Positions 1-5,305 of a DNA stretch of 5,305 nucleotides are shown one piece after another (position 1 is the first letter of the stretch; each line of letters begins with the position of its first letter). The stretch is taken from NCBI GenBank assembly GCA_028706735.1, contig JAQTVS010000231.1, forward strand, positions 1 to 5,305. The letters run 5' to 3'. Below the pieces are notes generated by a model. It worked only from the letters and a program-made list of their open reading frames with translations, ran no database searches and had not been told where the DNA came from. The DNA comes from Thiomonas sp. (GTDB taxonomy: Bacteria > Pseudomonadota > Gammaproteobacteria > Burkholderiales > Burkholderiaceae_C). Position numbers and translations under genes: made by a program.

Positions 1-2298
1 GACGGACAGGTAAACTTCGGGTCGGTGGACGGCGACAACGCCGCCGCGATGCGTTACACCGAAATCCGGCTGTCAAAGATCGCGCATGAAATGCTGGCCG
101 ATATCGACAAGGAAACCGTTGACTTCGGGCCGAACTACGACGGCTCTGAGCAGGAGCCGCTGCTGTTGCCGACTCGGCTGCCCAATCTGTTGATCAACGG
201 ATCTTCGGGTATCGCGGTGGGGATGGCCACCAATATTCCGCCGCATAACCTGGGCGAAGTGCTGGACGCCTGTCTGCACCTGCTGCGCCACCCGGACGCG
301 TCGATCGAAGACCTGATGGAGCGCGTGCCCGCGCCGGATTTTCCTACGGCCGGCATCATTTATGGCACCTCCGGCGTGCGCGATGCCTACCGCACGGGAC
401 GTGGACGCGTGGTGATGCGCGCCCGCTGCCATTTCGAGGACCTCGAAAAGGGCCAGCGCCAAGCCATCATCGTGGACGAGCTGCCGTATCAGGTGAACAA
501 GCGGACCTTGCTGGAGCGCATTGCCGAGCTGGTGCAAGAAAAGAAGATTGAGGGCATCAGCCACATCCAGGATGAGTCCGACAAATCCGGCATGCGGGTG
601 GTCATCGAACTCAAGCGCGGCGAAGTGCCCGAGGTGGTGCTCAACAATCTGTACAAGCAGACCCAGTTGCAGGACACCTTTGGCGTCAACATGGTGGCCC
701 TGATCGATGGCCAGCCGCGCCTGCTCAATCTGCAACAGTTGATTGCGGCTTTCCTGTCGCACCGGCGCGAGATCATCACCCGCCGCACCGTCTACGACCT
801 GCGCAAGGCGCGCGAACGCGGACATGTGCTCGAAGGCCTGGCCGTGGCCCTGGCCAACGTCGATCGCATGATCGAACTCATCAAGGCCGCGCCCACGCCG
901 CCGGTGGCGAAGGAGCGTTTGCTGGAGGAGGTCTGGGAACCAGGCGAAGCGCGGGCGATGCTTTCGCGGGTCGAAGGCGACTTGAGCCTGTATCAGCCCG
1001 AAGACCTCGATCCCCGATACGGACTCAAGGCGGATGGCTATCGGCTCAGTGAAACCCAGGCGCAGGAAATTCTGCAGATGCGCCTGCAGCGCCTCACCGG
1101 CCTGGAACAGGACAAGATCGTTGGTGAATACAAGGATGTCATGACGCAGATCGCCGATCTGCTCGACATCCTGGCCAAGCCGGAGCGCATGACCGAGATC
1201 ATCGCAACCGAGATGAGCACGCTGCGCGCGGAGTTCGGAGATGCGCGGCGTTCGCATATCGAGATCAACGCCTACGACATCGACGTCGAAGACCTCATCA
1301 CGCCGCAAGACCTTGTGGTCACCATCTCGCATTCCGGCTATGTCAAGAGCCAGCCGCTGGCCGAGTATCGTGCGCAGCGGCGTGGCGGGCGCGGCAAGCT
1401 GGCGACCGGCACCAAGGAAGACGACTGGGTCGAGCAACTGTTCGTCGCCAACACGCACGACATGCTGCTGTGCTTCTCCAATCGTGGCCGCGTGTACTGG
1501 ATGAAGGTGTACGAATCGCCGATGGGCGGCCGCGGATCGCGCGGCAAGCCCTTGGTCAATCTGTTCCCGCTGCAGGCCGGCGAAAAAATCACCACGGTGC
1601 TGCCGGTCAAGGCCTTTGACGAAGAGCATTTCGTCTTCATGGCCACGGCGCGCGGCACAGTGAAAAAGACCCCGCTCACCGCCTTTGTCAATCGGCGCAC
1701 CGCAGGCATCATCGCCGTGGGGCTGGACGACGATGACTACCTCATCGGCGCCGCGATTACCGACGGGCAGCATGACGTGATGCTGTTCTCCGATTCAGGC
1801 AAGGCGGTGCGTTTTGACGAGGCCGATGTTCGGCCGATGGGCCGCGAGGCGCGCGGCGTGCGCGGCATGCAGCTCGAAACGGACCAAACCGTCATCGCCC
1901 TGTTGGTGGCCGAGGATGAAACGCAAAGCGTGCTCACAGCGACCGAAAACGGCTATGGCAAACGCACGTCCATCACCGAATACACCCGCCATGGTCGCGG
2001 CACGAAGGGCATGATCGCCATTCAAACCTCGGAGCGCAATGGCAAGGTGGTTGCGGCCTGCTTGGTGCGGGCCAGCGATGAGATCATGCTGATCACCGAT
2101 ACCGGCGTGCTGGTGCGCACCCGCGTGGAAGAGATCCGTGAATTGGGCCGGGCGACGCAGGGCGTGACCCTGATCGCCCTCGATGCCAAGGCCAAACTCA
2201 TCCAGGTGCAGCCCGTGGTGGAGGCAGCGGTGGAGGGCGAGACAGAAGACGATGCCACCCCCGATGCCGATGCGGCGACGGACACGGCAGCAGAGTAA
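1..2298 (+). CDS. gyrA: DNA gyrase subunit A, 5'-truncated by window edge
   Basis: This is the DNA-cleaving and rejoining subunit of DNA gyrase (A2B2 with GyrB), which introduces negative supercoils using ATP. The window holds 765 codons in frame 1. The first residues (DGQVNFGSVDGD) align with E. coli residue 104 onward, so about 103 N-terminal residues lie outside, including nearly all of the quinolone-resistance region; no resistance call is possible. Seen in order: catalytic Tyr in AAAMRY (window residue 19), the NGSSGIAVGMATNIPPHN segment, the DELPYQVNK tower segment, the QMRLQRLTGLE segment near the coiled coil/C-gate (about 353-365), the GyrA box QRRGGRGK (459-466), six pinwheel repeats (about 446-735), and a 25-residue tail with 10 acidic and no basic residues. 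The GyrA box separates it from ParC. Inferred full length is about 868 residues, close to E. coli (875). No frameshift or lost motif was seen. Confidence 0.98.
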   Translation, partial: DGQVNFGSVDGDNAAAMRYTEIRLSKIAHEMLADIDKETVDFGPNYDGSEQEPLLLPTRLPNLLINGSSGIAVGMATNIPPHNLGEVLDACLHLLRHPDASIEDLMERVPAPDFPTAGIIYGTSGVRDAYRTGRGRVVMRARCHFEDLEKGQRQAIIVDELPYQVNKRTLLERIAELVQEKKIEGISHIQDESDKSGMRVVIELKRGEVPEVVLNNLYKQTQLQDTFGVNMVALIDGQPRLLNLQQLIAAFLSHRREIITRRTVYDLRKARERGHVLEGLAVALANVDRMIELIKAAPTPPVAKERLLEEVWEPGEARAMLSRVEGDLSLYQPEDLDPRYGLKADGYRLSETQAQEILQMRLQRLTGLEQDKIVGEYKDVMTQIADLLDILAKPERMTEIIATEMSTLRAEFGDARRSHIEINAYDIDVEDLITPQDLVVTISHSGYVKSQPLAEYRAQRRGGRGKLATGTKEDDWVEQLFVANTHDMLLCFSNRGRVYWMKVYESPMGGRGSRGKPLVNLFPLQAGEKITTVLPVKAFDEEHFVFMATARGTVKKTPLTAFVNRRTAGIIAVGLDDDDYLIGAAITDGQHDVMLFSDSGKAVRFDEADVRPMGREARGVRGMQLETDQTVIALLVAEDETQSVLTATENGYGKRTSITEYTRHGRGTKGMIAIQTSERNGKVVAACLVRASDEIMLITDTGVLVRTRVEEIRELGRATQGVTLIALDAKAKLIQVQPVVEAAVEGETEDDATPDADAATDTAAE
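55..57 (+). other. gyrA: GyrA catalytic tyrosine codon (equivalent of E. coli Tyr122)
   Basis: The TAC codon sits in the motif AAAMRYTEIRL. By alignment with E. coli GyrA from memory it is Tyr122, which forms the covalent 5'-phosphotyrosine link to cut DNA. The preceding Arg (codon 52-54) is the conserved Arg121. Both are intact, so the enzyme looks catalytically competent as far as visible. Confidence 0.93.
1336..2217 (+). repeat. gyrA: Six protein-level repeats: GyrA C-terminal beta-pinwheel blades
   Basis: Six diverged repeats of about 50 residues each start with a glycine followed by a strand: GYVKSQPL (base 1336), GRVYWMKV (1486), GTVKKTPL (1654), GKAVRFDE (1798), GYGKRTSI (1951) and GVLVRTRV (2104). 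Most are followed by a Gly/Arg-rich turn, for example RRGGRGK, GRGSRGK, REARGVRG and GRGTKG. In this family each repeat is one blade of the pinwheel that wraps DNA around gyrase and gives it chirality. All six blades are present, the usual number for a complete GyrA. This is a repeat at protein level only; the DNA copies have diverged. Confidence 0.8.
1375..1398 (+). other. gyrA: GyrA box (QRRGGRGK) in blade 1
   Basis: The heptad QRRGG[RK]G is the signature of true GyrA and is needed for DNA wrapping and negative supercoiling. Here it reads QRRGGRG followed by K. It falls at about residue 562 in E. coli-like numbering, where the box is expected. Its intact form is the main reason for calling gyrase rather than topoisomerase IV subunit A. 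Confidence 0.93.
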
Positions 2299-2300
2299 GC

Positions 2301-2305
2301 GAGGG
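2301..2305 (+). promoter_or_regulatory. Shine-Dalgarno (GAGGG) for serC
   Basis: GAGGG lies directly after the gyrA stop codon (TAA, 2296-2298). It is 5 bases before ATG 2311, 2 bases before ATG 2308, and overlaps GTG 2305. Spacing therefore favours ATG 2311 as the main start. Such a compact junction suggests that ribosomes finishing gyrA are close to the serC initiation site. Confidence 0.6.
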
Positions 2306-2310
2306 TGATG

Positions 2311-3408
2311 ATGCAACGTCCTTATAACTTCTCAGCCGGGCCTGCTGCCATTCCTGAAGAGGTGCTGAAGCAGGCGGCGGCCGAGATGCTCGACTGGCAT
2401 GGCTGCGGCATGAGTGTGATGGAGATGAGCCATCGCGGCCCGCAGTTCGAGTCCATCATCGCGCAGGCCGAGGCCGATCTGCGCGAGTTGCTGCAGATCC
2501 CAGACGACTATGCCGTGCTGTTCATGCAGGGCGGGGCGATTGCCGAGAACGCCATCCTTCCGCTCAACCTGTCGCGTGGTGCAAAGGCCGACTATGTGGT
2601 GACCGGAAGCTGGTCGCAGAAAAGCCAGCAGGAGGCGCGCAAATATTGCGACGTTCACCTCAGCGCCAGCGCGCACGATGCGCAGGGCTACGGCAGCATT
2701 CCCGACAACGCCGCCTGGAGCATCCGGCCTGACGCGCAATACCTGCACGTCTGCACCAACGAAACCATCGACGGCGTGGAGTTTCACTCCGTCCCTGATA
2801 GCCGTGGCGTGCCGCTGGTGGCGGATATGTCCTCGCATCTGCTGTCGCGGCGCGTGGAGGTGTCGCGCTACGCCTGCATTTATGGCGGCGCGCAAAAAAA
2901 CATCGGCCCGGCCGGACTGACGCTGGTCATCATCCGCCGCGACCTGCTGGGCCATGCCCTGCCGCATTGCCCCAGCGCATTTGATTACGCGGTGGTGGCG
3001 GCCAACCACTCCATGTTCAACACCCCGCCCACCTATGCGATCTACATCGCCGGGCTGGTGCTGCAGTGGATCAAGCGTCAACGCTTCAATGGACTCGAAG
3101 GACTGGACGCGGTGGAAGCGCGCAACATCGCCAAGGCGCACCTGCTGTACGACGCGCTCGACGCCTCTGAGTTTTATGAAACCCGGGTGGCGCGCGATTG
3201 CCGCTCGCGCATGAATGTGCCGTTTCATCTGCGTGATACCACTTTGAATGCCGCCTTCCTGCAAGGGGCAGAAGCGGCTGGGCTGCTCCAGCTCAAGGGG
3301 CACAAGTCGGTGGGCGGCATGCGTGCTTCGATCTACAACGCCATGCCGATCGGCGGCGTGCAGGCCCTGGTGAACTATCTGCAAGATTTTGAAAAACGCC
3401 ACGGCTGA
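2311..3408 (+). CDS. serC: Phosphoserine aminotransferase (PLP enzyme)
   Basis: SerC converts 3-phosphohydroxypyruvate and glutamate to O-phosphoserine in cytosolic serine synthesis, and in many proteobacteria also performs the matching step of PLP synthesis (4-phosphohydroxythreonine). From ATG 2311 the protein has 365 residues; E. coli has 362. Visible family marks: N-terminal NFSAGPA; SHRG with His41-Arg42 (substrate phosphate/carboxylate contacts); Trp101 in GSWSQKS, which stacks on PLP; Thr152 in NETIDG; Asp172 in ADMSS, which contacts the pyridine nitrogen; Lys196 in [11 protein letters not shown], the Schiff-base lysine; and the C-terminal [17 protein letters not shown] segment. GTG 2305 and ATG 2308 are in-frame alternatives adding two or one residues; 2311 was chosen for Shine-Dalgarno spacing and the N-terminus typical of the family. 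It lies 12 bases after gyrA and 6 before pheA, so co-transcription with pheA is very likely. No missing catalytic residue was found. Confidence 0.97.
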   Translation: MQRPYNFSAGPAAIPEEVLKQAAAEMLDWHGCGMSVMEMSHRGPQFESIIAQAEADLRELLQIPDDYAVLFMQGGAIAENAILPLNLSRGAKADYVVTGSWSQKSQQEARKYCDVHLSASAHDAQGYGSIPDNAAWSIRPDAQYLHVCTNETIDGVEFHSVPDSRGVPLVADMSSHLLSRRVEVSRYACIYGGAQKNIGPAGLTLVIIRRDLLGHALPHCPSAFDYAVVAANHSMFNTPPTYAIYIAGLVLQWIKRQRFNGLEGLDAVEARNIAKAHLLYDALDASEFYETRVARDCRSRMNVPFHLRDTTLNAAFLQGAEAAGLLQLKGHKSVGGMRASIYNAMPIGGVQALVNYLQDFEKRHG

Positions 3409-3414
3409 AATCCG

Positions 3415-4512
3415 ATGAGCCAAGATTCCCAAGATGACCTGAACCCCTGGCGCAACCAGATCGATGCGCTCGACAAACAGATCCTGGCCCTGCTGAACCA
3501 GCGCGCGGAAGCGGCGCAACAGATTGGCCACATCAAGCAGCGTCTGAACATGCCGGTGTTCCGTCCTGAGCGTGAGCGCCAGGTGATTGAAAAGCTGCAC
3601 GATCAGAATGCCGGGCCGCTGCGCAATGCGGGGGTGAGTGCGATCTGGCGCGAGGTCATGTCGGCCTGCCGCGCGCTGGAGGCGCCGCAGCGCGTGGCGT
3701 ATCTCGGCCCGGCCGGCACGTTCAGCGAACAGGCGGCGCGGCGGTTCTTCGGCGCGAGCGCTCAGGGCTTTCCCTGCGCGACCATCGACGATGTGTTTCG
3801 CAGCTATCTCAGCGGCGAAAGCGAGTTCGCCATCGTGCCGGTGGAAAACAGCACCGAGGGTGCGGTGGCGCGCAGCATGGATCTGCTGCTGGCGCACCCC
3901 GTGCATTTGTGCGGCGAGGTCAGCCTGCCGGTGCGGCATTTCCTCATGCGGCAGACGCCTGATCTGCACGGAATCCAGACGGTTGCCGCACACCCGCAGG
4001 CCCTGGCGCAATGTGCGGCCTGGCTGCGCACGCATCTGCCGAATGCAGAAATTCGGCCGGTATCGAGCAATGCCGAGGGCGCCCGGCTGGCTTCGGAAAA
4101 TGCGGGCATTGCCGGGATCGCCGCCGAGGCGACTGCGGTGCTTTACGGTCTGCACATCGCGGCGCGCGCCATTCAGGACGAGGCGCAGAACACCACACGC
4201 TTTGTCGTGCTCGGCGCGGCCCAGCCCGAGCCAACCGGGGCCGACCGCACCAGTCTCATTCTCTCCGTGCCGAACCGCGCCGGTGCGGTCTATGACTTGC
4301 TTAAGCCGCTCGCCGCGCATGGGGTCAGCATGACCCGGTTCGAATCGCGCCCTGCGCGCTCGGGCGAATGGGAATACGCTTTTTACATCGACGTCGAAGG
4401 GCATCAGGACGAGCCTCGGGTGGCGACCGCCTTGCGGGAGCTGCAAGGGGTGTGCGCGATGTACAAGTGTCTGGGCTCCTATCCCATCGACAAAAAACCG
4501 CGCGACGGCTGA
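3415..4512 (+). CDS. pheA: Bifunctional chorismate mutase / prephenate dehydratase (P-protein)
   Basis: It rearranges chorismate to prephenate and then decarboxylates/dehydrates it to phenylpyruvate, the phenylalanine precursor, in the cytosol. It has 365 residues, the usual size for the Pseudomonas/betaproteobacterial form. Domains: AroQ-type chorismate mutase at about 10-90, with Arg13, Arg30, Lys41, Arg53 and Glu54 matching E. coli Arg11, Arg28, Lys39, Arg51 and Glu52; prephenate dehydratase at about 93-270, with YLGPAGTFSEQAA (96-108), ENSTEG (144-149) and the TRF catalytic motif (261-263); and an ACT domain at about 280-355, with GAVY (290-293) and ESRP (310-313), the phenylalanine-binding motifs that imply feedback inhibition. 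E. coli Asp48 is replaced by Arg50 in RPERE, which I recall as normal for this subgroup. The start lacks a clear Shine-Dalgarno and lies 6 bases after serC, suggesting translational coupling. The gap leaves no room for a leader-peptide attenuator like that of E. coli pheA. Confidence 0.97.
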   Translation: MSQDSQDDLNPWRNQIDALDKQILALLNQRAEAAQQIGHIKQRLNMPVFRPERERQVIEKLHDQNAGPLRNAGVSAIWREVMSACRALEAPQRVAYLGPAGTFSEQAARRFFGASAQGFPCATIDDVFRSYLSGESEFAIVPVENSTEGAVARSMDLLLAHPVHLCGEVSLPVRHFLMRQTPDLHGIQTVAAHPQALAQCAAWLRTHLPNAEIRPVSSNAEGARLASENAGIAGIAAEATAVLYGLHIAARAIQDEAQNTTRFVVLGAAQPEPTGADRTSLILSVPNRAGAVYDLLKPLAAHGVSMTRFESRPARSGEWEYAFYIDVEGHQDEPRVATALRELQGVCAMYKCLGSYPIDKKPRDG

Positions 4513-4534
4513 TTGCAGCGCGCCCCGTTTTTTT
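4492..4534 (+). terminator. Possible intrinsic terminator at the end of pheA
   Basis: Six A's (4492-4497, in the last pheA codons) can pair with the T run at 4528-4534, and C4498 with G4527. Inside, GCGC 4500-4503 pairs with GCGC 4520-4523, and GCTG 4508-4511 pairs with CAGC 4516-4519 around the loop ATTG. The stem is broken by a 1x3 internal loop and a four-base bulge, so it is weaker than a textbook terminator. The A-tract/T-tract symmetry could also stop transcription arriving from the other strand. Two further T6 tracts follow. Termination may be partial, since hisC on the same strand normally belongs to the same operon. The structure was read by eye; no folding energy was calculated. Confidence 0.42.
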
Positions 4535-4562
4535 GCCGCAGTTTTTTGCCGCAGTTTTTTGC
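4529..4562 (+). repeat. 13-base direct tandem repeat (TTTTTTGCCGCAG), about 2.6 copies
   Basis: Two exact copies (4529-4541 and 4542-4554) are followed by a partial third (4555-4562, TTTTTTGC). With one more T at 4528 the segment contains T runs of 7, 6 and 6 at 13-base spacing. It lies in the 82-base gap between pheA and hisC, wholly outside coding sequence. The likely origin is replication slippage over a T-tract; a role in termination or spacing is inference. Confidence 0.9.
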
Positions 4563-4594
4563 ATTCCCCCTGAATACCCGTTGAAAGTTTGACC

Positions 4595-5305
4595 ATGCCA
4601 GAACAACACGCCACGCAAGCCCGCTGGGGCGCCGATTACGTCCAGGCCATTTCGCCCTACATCGGAGGCAAGCCCATCGCCGAAGTGGCGCGGCAGTTTG
4701 GCTTGCAGCCTGAGCGCATCGTCAAGCTGGCCTCGAATGAAAACCCGCTGGGCATGTCGCCCAAGGCGCGCGAAGCCGTGATGGCCGCGATGGCCGACAG
4801 CACCCGCTACCCCGACAACGACGGTTACGCGCTCAAGCAGGCACTGGCAAGCAAGCTGGGTGTTCCTGCTGATTGGATCACCTTGGGGCATGGTTCGAGC
4901 GACCTGCTGGAAATGGCCGCGCGGGCCTTGCTGACCGACGCCGATGCCGGCATGTATTCGCGCTACAGCTTCATCGTTTATACCCAAGCGGTGCAGGGCG
5001 TGGGGGCTGCGCATCAGGTCGTGCCCGACCGCGACTTTGGTCACGACCTGTCCGCCATGCTGGCTGCCATCACCCCGCGGACCAAGCTGATTTTTGTGGC
5101 GAACCCCAACAATCCAACCGGCACTTTTTTGCCTGCAGACGCACTGCACAACTTTCTGCGCAAGGTGCCGCCGCACATCGCCGTGGTGCTCGACGAAGCC
5201 TATGTGGAATACATCGAACCCGCGCTGCGTTACGACAGCATGGCCTGGGTGCGCGAGTTTCCCAATCTCATCGTCTCGCGCACGTTTTCCAAGGCTTACG
5301 GCCTG
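4595..5305 (+). CDS. hisC: Histidinol-phosphate / aromatic aminotransferase, 3'-truncated by window edge
   Basis: This PLP-dependent, fold-type I aminotransferase of the HisC family canonically converts imidazole-acetol phosphate and glutamate to histidinol phosphate. 237 codons are present without a stop; about 120-130 C-terminal residues are expected beyond the edge. Motifs: ISPYIGGKPI near the N-terminus, LASNENPLG (45-53), the PLP-phosphate loop GHGSSD (98-103, where many relatives have GNGSND), NPNNPTG (170-176), Asp200 and Tyr203 in DEAY (PLP ring contacts), and Lys233 in SRTFSKAYGL, the Schiff-base lysine. The ATG at 4595 has a weak GAAAG (4583-4587) 7 bases upstream and gives the N-terminus expected of the family. 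Context next to pheA fits the second HisC copy of the aromatic supraoperon, described in Pseudomonas as a broad-specificity enzyme also acting on phenylpyruvate and 4-hydroxyphenylpyruvate. Family assignment is firm; the in vivo substrate is inferred. A tyrA would be expected downstream. Confidence 0.95.
   Translation, partial: MPEQHATQARWGADYVQAISPYIGGKPIAEVARQFGLQPERIVKLASNENPLGMSPKAREAVMAAMADSTRYPDNDGYALKQALASKLGVPADWITLGHGSSDLLEMAARALLTDADAGMYSRYSFIVYTQAVQGVGAAHQVVPDRDFGHDLSAMLAAITPRTKLIFVANPNNPTGTFLPADALHNFLRKVPPHIAVVLDEAYVEYIEPALRYDSMAWVREFPNLIVSRTFSKAYGL

Noticed and set aside
73..1773. 566-codon open frame on the - strand inside gyrA
   Set aside because: Same register effect: it is bounded by sense TCA at base 73, and the next antisense stop lies opposite TCA at 1795. 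The gyrA protein is unambiguous on the other strand.
3409..3414. Leader peptide/attenuator for pheA
   Set aside because: Only 6 bases separate serC from pheA, and the serC 3' end is ordinary coding sequence, so there is no room for an E. coli-type attenuator.
3562..3576. Loss of E. coli Asp48 equivalent in chorismate mutase (Arg in RPERE)
   Set aside because: The RPERE form is, as far as I recall, standard in Pseudomonas and betaproteobacterial P-proteins; the other active-site residues are intact, so it is not a sign of decay.
4533..4594. Possible promoter for hisC (TTGCCG or TTGCAT with TGAATA)
   Set aside because: No pair of hexamers has both acceptable matches and 16-18 base spacing. 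TGAATA matches the -10 consensus poorly, so no promoter is annotated.
2332..4614. 760-codon open frame on the - strand across serC and pheA
   Set aside because: Its codons lie exactly opposite the sense codons of serC and pheA. In that register antisense stops arise only from sense TTA, CTA and TCA, which GC-rich genes avoid. The translation resembles no family I know and is rich in Arg/His as expected of antisense. The serC and pheA readings explain the DNA fully.
4325..5176. 283-codon open frame on the - strand across the pheA end and hisC
   Set aside because: It is in antisense register with hisC, runs through the noncoding repeat region, and shows no recognisable domain.

Overview
The window is ordinary core chromosome from a GC-rich proteobacterium. 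The best fit is a betaproteobacterium of the Burkholderiales type. The evidence is gene order (gyrA, serC, pheA, hisC on one strand), strong G/C bias at third codon positions, and protein features such as the SerC stretch GSWSQKS and the RPERE form of the chorismate mutase site. A genus cannot be named safely from this sequence alone.

Layout, all on the + strand: bases 1-2298 are the 3' part of gyrA (DNA gyrase subunit A), entering about 100 codons into the gene and just upstream of the catalytic tyrosine. After a 12-base gap comes serC (2311-3408, phosphoserine aminotransferase). Six bases later comes pheA (3415-4512, fused chorismate mutase / prephenate dehydratase with an ACT regulatory domain). 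An 82-base intergenic segment (4513-4594) holds a terminator-like A-tract/stem/T-tract and a 13-base tandem repeat that places three T-tracts in a row. The 5' two thirds of hisC (a class I/II-fold aminotransferase of the histidinol-phosphate family) runs from 4595 off the right edge, stopping four codons after its PLP lysine.

serC, pheA and hisC match the start of the amino-acid 'supraoperon' known from Pseudomonas and many betaproteobacteria (serC, pheA, hisC, tyrA, aroA, cmk, rpsA). SerC makes phosphoserine for serine and also serves PLP synthesis. PheA takes chorismate to phenylpyruvate. The HisC-type aminotransferase can supply the transamination to phenylalanine/tyrosine as well as the histidine step. 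Gyrase sits upstream with almost no gap, so the amino-acid genes may share gyrA transcripts.

I found no mobile element, RNA gene, CRISPR array or unknown gene. Long open frames on the - strand are explained by codon use. The only non-coding structure worth a second look is the repeat/terminator segment before hisC. I do not see a previously undescribed system here.
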